Assembly (NCBI RefSeq): GCF_000429865.1 | Contig: NZ_AUCR01000009.1 | Span: forward strand, 124,001 to 188,000 | Direction of reading: 5' to 3' | Source: Cucumibacter marinus DSM 18995 | GTDB taxonomy: Bacteria; Pseudomonadota; Alphaproteobacteria; Rhizobiales; Devosiaceae | DNA: 64,000 nt | Part shown: positions 8,651 through 16,095 of the stretch, in pieces | Position numbering within the stretch: the first letter of the stretch is position 1 | Layout of the letters: each line of letters begins with the position of its first letter | Position numbers and translations under genes: made by a program | The notes under the pieces: model-generated | The model's database searches: none | What the model saw: only the letters and a program-made list of their open reading frames with translations | What the model was told of the DNA's origin: nothing

Positions 8651-8796
8651 ATTGGTCACTCCACTGCCAAACGCCGCGCATATATAAATCCGCGGGGCCT
8701 TGCGGGCAAGCCGGGCCTTTGATTCCGGTTTATCCCGCCGCTTTCAGCCGAGGCTATCTACTAAACTATTGCGACAGTTCGACAAACCTGCAGGAG

Positions 8797-9207
8797 TTAG
8801 TAGTGCCCGAGCTTGGCCAGCTCCACCCTCGCCCTCAATTCTATATCCGTAATGATCGAATCAAGTGCTGGATCGACGTCATTGCGCGCATCGCGGATCA
8901 AGGTGAGAAGCCGCTCGATGCGGGCTTCCGGCACTCGGCCGGCCAACAAGTCTGCTTTGAGGGCGTCGAGCGCATCAAGAAGCATGTGACCTCGGCGGGT
9001 CGCCTTCTTCTTCGCCAAGAGCGGGTCTTCCACCGCCTGAAGCGCCAGGATCGCATCAATGCCGGTGGCGTGACTGGTTGAGGCCGTTTGGGCCGGCGCG
9101 CGGCTTTGCGAGGAGGAATCGATAGAGAATCCGCTGCCGCCTCCAGCGCGTTTTGCCTGGCCGGAACTGGTTCGTGCTGTCCGCGTGGTGTTGGTGATCC
9201 GCACCAC
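8797..9207 (-). CDS. fliX: Flagellar assembly regulator FliX
   Basis: FliX is a 136-residue trans-acting factor that couples class II basal-body assembly to FlbD, the sigma-54 activator of late flagellar genes in Caulobacter. The product has a polar Ser/Thr/Gln-rich N-terminus and the conserved C-terminal block (LLDALDALKADLLAGRVP...RLLTLIRDARNDVDPALDSIITDIELRARVELAKL). It begins at GTG with AAGGAG upstream; a second GTG follows immediately. It diverges from flgI, as in Caulobacter, and has a perfect CtrA box about 46 bp upstream. Confidence 0.9.
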   Translation of the reverse strand: MVRITNTTRTARTSSGQAKRAGGGSGFSIDSSSQSRAPAQTASTSHATGIDAILALQAVEDPLLAKKKATRRGHMLLDALDALKADLLAGRVPEARIERLLTLIRDARNDVDPALDSIITDIELRARVELAKLGHY

Positions 9208-9252
9208 AATCTCCTTGTCGGGCGCTTACCCGGCACACTCTGCCCAGCACGG

Positions 9253-9267
9253 TTAACAACCCCTTAA
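9253..9267. promoter_or_regulatory. Candidate CtrA box TTAA-N7-TTAA upstream of fliX
   Basis: TTAACAACCCCTTAA is a perfect match to the CtrA consensus, 46-60 bp upstream of the fliX start. In Caulobacter fliX is under early, CtrA-dependent control. The site is an exact match in otherwise GC-rich DNA. Confidence 0.6.
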
Positions 9268-9274
9268 TGACCCC

Positions 9275-9287
9275 GGCAATTTTTGCC
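9275..9287. promoter_or_regulatory. ftr-like enhancer palindrome GGCAA-N3-TTGCC
   Basis: GGCAATTTTTGCC is identical over 13 bp to the site at 2968-2980. It lies 96 bp upstream of the sigma-54-like promoter of flgI and 68 bp upstream of fliX, so it could serve either gene. Confidence 0.6.
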
Positions 9288-9383
9288 CACACCACCTGCG
9301 GTCAATCAATACCGGACAATTTGATTGACATTTTCATTAATGATTTCAGTGTATTAGGGGGTCTGTTGGGGCAATATGCAATC

Positions 9384-9399
9384 TGGCACGGATTTCGCA
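9384..9399 (+). promoter_or_regulatory. Sigma-54-like promoter of flgI operon
   Basis: TGGCACGGATTTCGCA matches TGGCACG-N4-TTGCA except for one base (TCGC for TTGC). It lies about 72 bp before the flgI ATG. A sigma-70-like TTGACA at 9325-9330 is also present, but I see no convincing -10 at the right distance. Confidence 0.6.
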
Positions 9400-9471
9400 A
9401 CAGGTGGAGCAAAGCATGTTTGCCGATCCGGTCTTTGGGGAAAGACTACGGCGAAAAAACTGGGGAAGACC

Positions 9472-10590
9472 ATGTATCGTCACCTTCTCAAATGGCTGAG
9501 CGTCGCGCTGATAACGCTGACGACCCTCCTGCCCAGCACCGCACCGGTCCACGCGGCCCGCATCAAGGACATCGTTGATATCGAAGGTATCCGCGAGAAC
9601 CAGCTCGTTGGCTACGGCCTGGTTGTCGGCCTCAACGGCACGGGCGACGGCCTCAACAACGCACCGTTTACCCGGCAAAGCCTTCAGGCGATGCTCGAAA
9701 GAATGGGCGTAAACACCCGTGGGAATTCAATTCGTACGGCCAATGTTGCGGCCGTTATGGTGACAGCCAACTTGCCGCCCTTCGCCGCCCAGGGCACCCG
9801 GATCGACGTCAACGTCTCCGCCCTTGGCGACGCCAAGAGCCTGCAGGGTGGCACGCTCCTCGTCACACCGCTTCTCGGCGCCGACGGCGAGGTCTATGCC
9901 ATTGCGCAAGGCTCCGTCAGTATCAATGGCTTTCAGGCTCAGGGCGACGGCGCTTCGGTAATATCCGGCGTTCCCACCACTGGACGGATTTCATCCGGCG
10001 GCCTTGTCGAACGCGAAGTACCCTTCCAGCTTGCGGCCCAGCGCCATCTGCGCCTGTCGCTGCGCAATCCCGATCTCACGACCGCCCGCCGTATCGCCAT
10101 CGCCATCAATAACCTGATTGGCATGCCGACCGCCGTGCCGGTCGACCCGGCCACGGTTCAGCTTCGCCTGCCTGAAGGCTTCAATGGCAATATTGTCGAC
10201 TTGCTGACCGATATCGAACAGCTCGTCGTTACTCCCGACCAGCCGGCCAAGATCGTGATCGACGAGAACTCCGGCATCATTGTCATGGGCTCGGAGGTTC
10301 GGGTCTCGACGGTGGCGGTGGCCCAGGCCAATTTGACCGTGACCATCACCGAAACCCCTCAGGTGAGTCAGCCCAACCCCTTCTCGCTGGGCGAAACCAC
10401 CGAGGTTCCACGGACCAGTATCGACGTGTTGACCGAGAACTCGAACCTCGCACTGGTTGAGGAGTCGGTCACTCTCCAGGAGCTGGTGGATGGCCTCAAC
10501 GCCCTCGGCATCAGTCCGCGCGACATGATCGCCATACTGCAGGCCATCAAGGCAGCCGGTGCGCTGCAGGCCGAGATCGAGGTGCTGTGA
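9472..10590 (+). CDS. flgI: Flagellar P-ring protein FlgI
   Basis: FlgI forms the periplasmic P ring around the rod. The 372-residue precursor has a Sec signal peptide (cleavage likely after VHA, about residue 28). The family core begins ARIKDIVDIEGIRENQLVGYGLVVGLNGTGDG and ends LQELVDGLNALGISPRDMIAILQAIKAAGALQAEIEVL. The start at 9472 has GGGGAAG upstream and gives a proper signal peptide; a longer in-frame start at 9376 overlaps the promoter. The stop overlaps the next ATG (TGATG). Confidence 0.96.
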   Translation: MYRHLLKWLSVALITLTTLLPSTAPVHAARIKDIVDIEGIRENQLVGYGLVVGLNGTGDGLNNAPFTRQSLQAMLERMGVNTRGNSIRTANVAAVMVTANLPPFAAQGTRIDVNVSALGDAKSLQGGTLLVTPLLGADGEVYAIAQGSVSINGFQAQGDGASVISGVPTTGRISSGGLVEREVPFQLAAQRHLRLSLRNPDLTTARRIAIAINNLIGMPTAVPVDPATVQLRLPEGFNGNIVDLLTDIEQLVVTPDQPAKIVIDENSGIIVMGSEVRVSTVAVAQANLTVTITETPQVSQPNPFSLGETTEVPRTSIDVLTENSNLALVEESVTLQELVDGLNALGISPRDMIAILQAIKAAGALQAEIEVL

Positions 10591-10931
10591 TGTCAACTGT
10601 TCCCCTTCCCCCGATTACCCGGCCCGAACACATGCCTCAGGCCCAGTACGACCGCCTGAACGGACAGGCACAGGAAATGGAAGGCCTCTTCATCAATACC
10701 CTGGTGTCCCAGATGTTCTCGGGCCTGGGCGAGGAAGACGCGATGGGAGGCGGCTATGCCGAACAGACCTATCGCGGCCTGCAAGCAGAACACATCTCCG
10801 ACGCCATCGCCCGTGCCGGCGGATTCGGCCTCGCTGACAGCATTCTGCGCGACATGATTGCCACCCAGGCCACACCGGCCGCCGCCCCGACTTCAACCCC
10901 TGCGCAAGCCGCCGGAGCCTACGCACGATGA
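10590..10931 (+). CDS. flgJ: Rod-binding protein, FlgJ N-terminal domain only
   Basis: The 113-residue product resembles the N-terminal rod-capping half of FlgJ: AQEMEGLFINTLVSQMFSGL...GGGYAEQTYRGLQAEHISDAIARAGGFGLADSILRDM. The C-terminal muramidase domain of enterobacterial FlgJ is absent, as is usual in alphaproteobacteria, where a separate lytic enzyme opens the peptidoglycan. The ATG shares one base with the flgI stop. The tail is Ala/Pro/Thr-rich. It is translated between flgI and flgN. Confidence 0.87.
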   Translation: MSTVPLPPITRPEHMPQAQYDRLNGQAQEMEGLFINTLVSQMFSGLGEEDAMGGGYAEQTYRGLQAEHISDAIARAGGFGLADSILRDMIATQATPAAAPTSTPAQAAGAYAR

Positions 10932-11398
10932 TGACCGCGCCAGCTACCCCCCAGAACAACGAAGAACTGGCTCCCGCAGAACTCTGTGCTGCGACACAGA
11001 CCGCGCTCGAAGCCTTCATCGACATCATGAACCGCGAGACCATCCTTTTGCGTGCGGGCAAACTCGAGGAAGCCGGACAGTTGAGCGCCGATAAAGCGCG
11101 CCTGGCCCAGGACTATGTTCTCTACGCGAGGCGCGTTCAGCACAACGCCGCCGCCATCGCCGCAGAGGCACCCGACGCGGTCAAGGCGCTCAAACGCGGG
11201 CAAGAAGCACTCGCTGCCGAAATGGCCGCCAACCTCAAGATGCTCGCTTCCGCGCGCTCGATCACCGAGCAATTGATTTCCGATGTTGCAGGCCGCATGG
11301 GCCAGTCCGCCCAGGTTGGCTCCTATGGCAATACCGGCAAGGCCCCGGCCGCCAGCACGTCCCAGGTCAAGGGCATTTCCGTGAACCGGGCGCTCTAG
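10928..11398 (+). CDS. flgN: FlgN-like flagellar export chaperone
   Basis: The product is a 156-residue, largely helical protein with a polar C-terminal tail; its middle (about 22-120) fits the FlgN chaperone family, which delivers FlgK and FlgL to the export gate. It overlaps the FlgJ-like gene by 4 bp (ATGA), so it belongs to the flgI operon. Its presumed clients flgK and flgL are in the window at 16.1-19.5 kb. Similarity within this family is weak, so the name rests on both sequence character and position. Confidence 0.7.
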   Translation: MMTAPATPQNNEELAPAELCAATQTALEAFIDIMNRETILLRAGKLEEAGQLSADKARLAQDYVLYARRVQHNAAAIAAEAPDAVKALKRGQEALAAEMAANLKMLASARSITEQLISDVAGRMGQSAQVGSYGNTGKAPAASTSQVKGISVNRAL

Positions 11399-11525
11399 CG
11401 TCCGGTTGCCGCGTTTTTCTGACAATTTTCATCAATAGCCATCATTCCTGCTAAGCCGCTGGAAAAACGGCTGAGTTACCGTCTCACCGAGAATAGTCTC
11501 GCTTCCTTACGCCGAAACCGGCGAA

Positions 11526-11945
11526 GTGCGGGACCGAACGGCTGCCGCAATGACGCGGCCGCCTATCGTGGAGCGTACGGTGACAGCAAGGTCGATTCAG
11601 CCTGCAGGACTGCTCGGTGCGACGATCACGGGCACCAACAAGACGGTTGTGGCACGCGGCGACCGCATGGGGCCGCGCCGAACCCAGCCGACGCACACCG
11701 AAATGAACGCCACGGGCCAACGCCCGTCCAGGAATGTGGGCTCCGCTCATGGCCGAAAGCCGGATGCAGGCATCCAGGAGGAGCCCCGCTCCCGTGCCGT
11801 GCCGCCTGCCACACCGTTCGAGACCTCGCTGATCGCAGCAGAGCTGCCTTTGCCCACCGGTTCGCGCGCACAGGCGCTCAGCTATGCGGATAGCCAGTGG
11901 AAGCCACCGGCCTCTTCCTTGGCCCTTCACGACAAACAAGCCTGA
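11526..11945 (+). CDS. Small hypothetical protein in flagellar locus
   Basis: I do not recognise this 139-residue product firmly. It is basic and rich in Arg/Thr/Pro, with no membrane segment. It ends in an alternating pattern (SYADSQWKPPASSLALHDKQA) reminiscent of short unnamed proteins found near flagellar genes in Rhizobiales. It starts with GTG at 11526; an ATG at 11550 is an alternative. Neither has a strong ribosome site. The opposite strand is also open here, but its translation is Cys/Arg-rich and looks like a shadow. Confidence 0.45.
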   Translation: MRDRTAAAMTRPPIVERTVTARSIQPAGLLGATITGTNKTVVARGDRMGPRRTQPTHTEMNATGQRPSRNVGSAHGRKPDAGIQEEPRSRAVPPATPFETSLIAAELPLPTGSRAQALSYADSQWKPPASSLALHDKQA

Positions 11946-12067
11946 AATAGTCCACTTTTGAACCCGATTCCCTCCCGCTCAGGGTCTCGATTCGCGTTCG
12001 CCCGCCCAAAGGTTAACGGCTGTAAAGCCCCGTAAACCGGGCGTTAAGCCTGTTCGCTGTGAACTTG

Positions 12068-12082
12068 TTAACCATAAATTAG
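12068..12082. promoter_or_regulatory. CtrA-like half-perfect box TTAA-N7-TTAG before flagellin gene
   Basis: TTAACCATAAATTAG has the same form as the box upstream of fliL. It lies about 80-90 bp before the flagellin ATG. No sigma-54-like TGGC-N-GC element was found in 11946-12159, which separates this gene from flgF, flgI and flgE. Confidence 0.35.
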
Positions 12083-12099
12083 CCCCTTGGAGTCACTGT

Positions 12100-12145
12100 C
12101 TGGGTAACGTCTCAGGAGGAGGCGTCATGAGTAACGGCAACCCAG
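12100..12145 (+). promoter_or_regulatory. Flagellin mRNA leader hairpin holding a strong ribosome site
   Basis: CTGGGT (12100-12105) can pair with ACCCAG (12140-12145), and CTCA with TGAG inside it. The loop region holds the strong ribosome site AGGAGGAGG (about 12114-12122) that serves a seven-codon reading frame rather than flagellin itself. FlbT, encoded 3 kb downstream, is known to act on the flagellin mRNA 5' leader in Caulobacter, so this is a candidate target. Confidence 0.4.
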
Positions 12146-12150
12146 AATAG
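12127..12150 (+). CDS. Seven-codon leader reading frame before flagellin gene (MSNGNPE)
   Basis: ATG to TAG gives MSNGNPE. It is preceded at 4-5 bases by AGGAGGAGG, a better ribosome site than the one for flagellin (AGGA, 7 bases before 12160). Only 9 bases separate its stop from the flagellin ATG, close enough for reinitiation. Whether it is translated is unknown. Confidence 0.4.
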   Translation: MSNGNPE

Positions 12151-12159
12151 GATATTCAA

Positions 12160-13812
12160 ATGGCCGAGATCACCCTTTCGAAAGCGGTACGCTCAAACCT
12201 GCTTAGCCTGCAGAACACGGCTGTGCAGCTGGGCAAGACCCAGGAACGTCTGGCGACGGGCCTGAAGGTCAACTCCGCTCTCGACAATCCGACCAACTTC
12301 TTCACTGCGTCTTCGCTGAACTCCCGCGCGTCGGATCTGGGTCAGCTTCTGGATTCGGTGTCGAATGCGGTTCAGACCATCGAAGCTGCCGACAATGGCA
12401 TCACCGCCATCACCAACCTGGTGGAAAGCGCTCAGGCGACTGCCCGTCAGGCTCTGCAGACTGCAGCGACCGTTGAACAAACCACCACCACTGCCGCGAC
12501 TGCCGGCACGCTGGCGGGCGGCGCTTTCTCGGCCGTTGACGTTTCGGGCACCGGTTCGGCCGCGACTGCCGGCTCGGTTTCGGCAACTTTCGGTTCGGCT
12601 CTCACCTTCGACGACACTGGCGATACGCTGACCTTCGACATCGCGATTGATGGCGGCTCCACTGCTTCGATCACCATCGATCAGTCGGTGGTTTCCGGTA
12701 TCGGCAACAACGATAACGTCATCGATGACGAAAACGAACTTGCCGCGGCAATCAGCGCTGCGATCGACGCGGAAGGCACCTACACGTCCGGTGCTGACCT
12801 GACCGTGTCTGCCGCCGGTGGCGATGTGACCATCACTTCGGGCACCACGGGCAGTTCGTCCTCGATCGATATCAGCAACGTTGCCGTGAATGACAATGGC
12901 GGCGCCGACACCATCACCAACACGTCGGGCCTCGGCACCGACTCGGATACTGGTGCTGCTGCTGTTGCGGCCGACGCGATCTCCTTCGACCTGACGGTCG
13001 ACGGCGGTTCGGCAACCACCATCACCATCGACGATGCGGCGGTTACCCAGTACAACACCGACAACGGCGCCAGCCTGGATTCCTCCGCGCTGACCGCTGA
13101 CGATATTGTGGCCCTGATCAACGATCAGGCCGGTGCGACCATCGCCTCGAACAATGGCGGCAATGTCGATCTGACCTCCACCACCACCGGTGCTTCGTCC
13201 AGCGTTGCTGTGGCGAGCTACTCGGCTTCGGTGACCGGCGGTTCGACCGGGATCTCCAATGGCTCCAACACTGGTGCAGACGAGACCTCGACCACCACTG
13301 ACGTTGCCAACCCGAAGCGTGACGAACTGGTAACCCAGTACAACGAACTGCTCACCCAGATCGACGACCTGGCCAAGGACGCCAGCTTCAATGGTGTGAA
13401 CCTGCTCGACGGTGACAGCCTTTCGGTGCTGTTCAACGAAGACGGGTCTTCGAGCCTCGATATCGGTGGCGTGACCTACAGCTCGTCCGGGCTGGGTCTG
13501 TCTGAAGTCGCTTCTGGCGGCTTTGACGACGATGCCGACATCAACTCGACCCTGGACACCCTGAAGAGCGGCATCGAAACGCTGCGCACTCAGTCCTCCA
13601 AGTTCGGTTCGAATCTGTCCGTGGTTGAAATCCGTCAGAACTTCACCAAGGACATCATCAACACGCTGGAAACCGGCGCGGCCAACCTCACGCTGGCAGA
13701 CAGCAACGAGGAAGCGGCCAACCTGCTGGCCCTGCAGACCCGTCAGCAGCTGTCTTCGACCGCTCTGTCGCTCGCAAGCCAGGCCGACCAGAACGTGCTT
13801 CGTCTGCTGTAA
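12160..13812 (+). CDS. Flagellin with enlarged central domain
   Basis: This is the filament subunit. Of 550 residues, the N-terminal D0/D1 region (1-115, MAEITLSKAVRSNLLSLQNTA) and the C-terminal D1/D0 region (about 385-550, ending LQTRQQLSSTALSLASQADQNVLRLL) are typical. The surface-exposed middle is enlarged by two related Thr/Ser/Gly/Asp-rich units (about 155-265 and 272-375), each starting D-x-(I/L)-(S/T)-F-D-(L/I)-x-(V/I)-DGGS. They resemble the Flagellin_IN type of insert. The protein is much larger than common rhizobial flagellins of 300-400 residues. It is the only flagellin gene in the window and is followed by a strong terminator. Confidence 0.95.
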   Translation: MAEITLSKAVRSNLLSLQNTAVQLGKTQERLATGLKVNSALDNPTNFFTASSLNSRASDLGQLLDSVSNAVQTIEAADNGITAITNLVESAQATARQALQTAATVEQTTTTAATAGTLAGGAFSAVDVSGTGSAATAGSVSATFGSALTFDDTGDTLTFDIAIDGGSTASITIDQSVVSGIGNNDNVIDDENELAAAISAAIDAEGTYTSGADLTVSAAGGDVTITSGTTGSSSSIDISNVAVNDNGGADTITNTSGLGTDSDTGAAAVAADAISFDLTVDGGSATTITIDDAAVTQYNTDNGASLDSSALTADDIVALINDQAGATIASNNGGNVDLTSTTTGASSSVAVASYSASVTGGSTGISNGSNTGADETSTTTDVANPKRDELVTQYNELLTQIDDLAKDASFNGVNLLDGDSLSVLFNEDGSSSLDIGGVTYSSSGLGLSEVASGGFDDDADINSTLDTLKSGIETLRTQSSKFGSNLSVVEIRQNFTKDIINTLETGAANLTLADSNEEAANLLALQTRQQLSSTALSLASQADQNVLRLL

Positions 13813-13835
13813 TCGGCAGCGAAGAGATGTTTCGG

Positions 13836-13866
13836 AAGGGCGGGTCTTCGGACCCGCCCTTTTCTT
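13836..13866 (+). terminator. Strong terminator after flagellin gene
   Basis: An 11-bp stem, AAGGGCGGGTC/GACCCGCCCTT, has a UUCG tetraloop (13847-13850) and a following T-rich run. Such a stable hairpin fits a highly expressed transcript. Confidence 0.9.
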
Positions 13867-13923
13867 TTGCCCCGCTGGTCACTCCTCCCACGCTGCCCTA
13901 TATCTCGGACAGGGAGGGCTGCC

Positions 13924-15207
13924 ATGTTCGGCTATCTGAAGATCTTCGGCGTGAAGGGTTTGCGCCGCCTGGTATTTGCCAACATCCCCGCCGATCTGGC
14001 GGACTGGCTCGATTACACCGCGGTCGTTGTGTTGCTGGTCTATGTCTTCGACGGCGGCCCATGGTCTCTCGCCCTGTTCGCACTGGCCATGAGCTTGCCC
14101 TATGTGATCATCGGCCCACTCGCAGGCGCGCTTGTCGACCGCATTAATCTGCGCTGGGTCCTGATCGCATCCAACCTGGGCCGGGGCCTCGTCACCCTTG
14201 CATTCATTTTCGCGCCGGGCATCGAGACCGTGCTCGTCCTCGTCTTCTTGCGCGCCAGTGTAGACTCTGCCTTCACGCCGGCACGGCAAGCCGCCGTGCA
14301 ACGGCTGACTGATGCAGAGAACCGCCAACCCGCCAATGGGCTCATTCACGGCATCAACCAGACTTCCAAGGTGGTAGGCCCCGCGCTTGGCGGTGCTTTG
14401 TTGCTCTTGCTCTCGGTGAACGCGATCTTTGTCCTGAACGCTGTTCTCTCGCTTACCGCTGCACTGATCCTCGCCGGGCTCGCCATCCCCAGGCGTGAGG
14501 CCGAAGAAGCCTCTAAAGCCCCGTTCTGGAAAGAAGCGCCCGAGGGCATCATGGCCTTCTTCCGCAACCGGTTGATGATGATCACCCTTCTGTTCGCGGC
14601 GGCCGGCTACTTCTCGATCTTCCTCTACGACACATTGATCGCACTGCTGAACCGCGATTTCGGCTTCGATGAAACGGTGTTCGGGGTCTCGATCGCGCTG
14701 GCCGGTCTTGGCGGCATTGCTGGTGCCCTGATTGCAGGCACTCTCAAGTTTGCGACCGGACCGTTCCGCGTCATCGGCCTCGGTGCCGTGGTTTCGGGGC
14801 CAATCGCCGCCCTGTTGGGACTCGCTGGCATTTTCGGATTTTCCATCAGCGTGCTTGTGTTCCTTGGTGCCGTGTTGCTGCTTGGGGGCGCCGTCGCCTT
14901 CATTGTCGTGCCCTACCGGACCATCGTACAGAACGAGACGCCGCCTGAGCATGTCGGCAAGGCCTTTGCCGCCGGCGAGGCGGTGATCGTGACCGTGATG
15001 CTGACCGCCCCGTTCCTCGGCGCCGCTGTCGCGAGTTTCCTGGGCACAGGCATGCCGTTCGTTCTTGGTGGGACGGTGATGTTCCTGCTCGGTCTTGGCG
15101 CCTTTTCGATCCGTCCCGATAAGACCTCTGCAACCAAAGTGAGCGATGATAGGCTCAACACGGAACAGGAAGAATCCACCGGTGAACGCCCCATCAAAAG
15201 GGACTGA
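13924..15207 (+). CDS. MFS transporter
   Basis: The 427-residue protein has about 12 membrane helices and the MFS cytoplasmic loop ALVDRINLRWVLIASNLGRG between helices 2 and 3. It resembles the MFS_3 / enterobactin-exporter-like group. The substrate is unknown. The ATG at 13924 was chosen because GGGAGGG lies just upstream and the first helix then follows normally. It is sandwiched between the flagellin gene and flbT but has no known flagellar role; it may share a transcript with flbT, which begins 26 bp later. Confidence 0.85.
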   Translation: MFGYLKIFGVKGLRRLVFANIPADLADWLDYTAVVVLLVYVFDGGPWSLALFALAMSLPYVIIGPLAGALVDRINLRWVLIASNLGRGLVTLAFIFAPGIETVLVLVFLRASVDSAFTPARQAAVQRLTDAENRQPANGLIHGINQTSKVVGPALGGALLLLLSVNAIFVLNAVLSLTAALILAGLAIPRREAEEASKAPFWKEAPEGIMAFFRNRLMMITLLFAAAGYFSIFLYDTLIALLNRDFGFDETVFGVSIALAGLGGIAGALIAGTLKFATGPFRVIGLGAVVSGPIAALLGLAGIFGFSISVLVFLGAVLLLGGAVAFIVVPYRTIVQNETPPEHVGKAFAAGEAVIVTVMLTAPFLGAAVASFLGTGMPFVLGGTVMFLLGLGAFSIRPDKTSATKVSDDRLNTEQEESTGERPIKRD

Positions 15208-15233
15208 CGCCGGCCGCTCCAGGAGAAGCACCA

Positions 15234-15668
15234 ATGTCCCTCAAGGTTGAACTCAAGCCCGGCGAACGCCTTATCATCGGAGACTGCGTCGTCACCAATT
15301 CCGACCAGCGCACACGCCTGTATATTGACGGCAAGGTCCCTATCCTGCGCGAGAAGGACATACTGACCGCAGAGACCGCAGATACGCCGGCCAAGCGCAT
15401 CTATTTCGCCATACAGCTCATGTATTTGGACGAAGACATTGAAACGATACGCGAGTCCTATTTCGGTCTGGTCAACGATTTCGTCCGGGCGGTCCCCTCG
15501 TCCATCGCGATTGTGGACGATATCAATAACGAGATATTAACCGGATCGTCATACAAAGCTTTGAAATTGGCGAAGAAACTCATCGAGTACGAAAGCGGCC
15601 TTCTCAATGCAGCATCACGCGGCGACAGCGTACCAGCAGACGACGAAGCAAACGGCAGCTCCGCGTGA
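15234..15668 (+). CDS. flbT: Flagellin post-transcriptional regulator FlbT
   Basis: FlbT represses flagellin synthesis by acting on the flagellin mRNA leader in Caulobacter; in rhizobia it can act positively. The 144-residue product has the family start MSLKVELKPGERLIIGDCVVTN and the central segment YFAIQLMYLDEDIETIRESYFGLVNDFVRA. An extra Ser/Asp/Ala-rich tail overlaps the start of flaF by 62 bp. The flagellin leader it may bind is described at 12100-12150. Confidence 0.93.
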   Translation: MSLKVELKPGERLIIGDCVVTNSDQRTRLYIDGKVPILREKDILTAETADTPAKRIYFAIQLMYLDEDIETIRESYFGLVNDFVRAVPSSIAIVDDINNEILTGSSYKALKLAKKLIEYESGLLNAASRGDSVPADDEANGSSA

Positions 15669-15984
15669 CCTCGAGGCCAATCTTCTCTCCCGTTCGGCAG
15701 CCCAGCTGCAGCGTGTGAGAGACGATTGGGACCTGACCCGCAGCGAACTCAGCGACGTCCTTCACTACAACCGCAAGCTTTGGGGCGTGTTCCTGACTAC
15801 GGTCACCAAGGAAGACAATCCGCTGCCGCACCAGATCAAGCAGAACGTTGCCAATCTCGGCCTGTTCGTGATGAACCACACGATTGAAGTGATCGCTTCT
15901 CCGAGCCCGCAAAAGCTCGACGTGCTGATTAACATCAATCGTGAAATCGCAGCGGGCCTGCGCAGCCGCCCGACCTCTGCCTGA
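15607..15984 (+). CDS. flaF: Flagellar biosynthesis regulator FlaF
   Basis: FlaF is needed for flagellin translation or secretion and counteracts FlbT. The 125-residue product has the family core RDLEANLLSRSAAQLQRVRDDW...ALHYNRKLW-like segment (LSDVLHYNRKLWGVFLTTVT) and VANLGLFVMNHTIEVIASP. Its ATG lies inside flbT, giving an unusually long 62-bp overlap, so translation of the two is linked. A bidirectional terminator follows at 16010-16040. Confidence 0.93.
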   Translation: MQHHAATAYQQTTKQTAAPRDLEANLLSRSAAQLQRVRDDWDLTRSELSDVLHYNRKLWGVFLTTVTKEDNPLPHQIKQNVANLGLFVMNHTIEVIASPSPQKLDVLININREIAAGLRSRPTSA

Positions 15985-16009
15985 GCGCGACCACCAGACG
16001 AATACGAGC

Positions 16010-16040
16010 AAAAAGCCCGGCCTGAGCCGGGCTTTTTCTT
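16010..16040. terminator. Bidirectional terminator between flaF and flgL
   Basis: A 12-bp stem, AAAAAGCCCGGC/GCCGGGCTTTTT (16010-16021 and 16026-16037), has a CTGA loop. It separates convergent transcripts. Confidence 0.9.
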
Positions 16041-16095
16041 GTCGAGGGGTAGGGTCAGTGGGCGCCTGCCGTGCAACTCAATGCACGAAACTGGG

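Noticed and set aside
9208-9252. A sigma-54-like element on the minus strand in front of fliX (TGGGCAAAAATTGC, in the palindrome at 9275-9287)
   Set aside because: The GG to GC distance is one base short of the required 10. The palindrome reading fits better.
13879-15234. A 451-codon frame antisense to the MFS gene
   Set aside because: Its translation is rich in charged residues and Gln with no hydrophobic helices, as expected of an antisense membrane-protein shadow.
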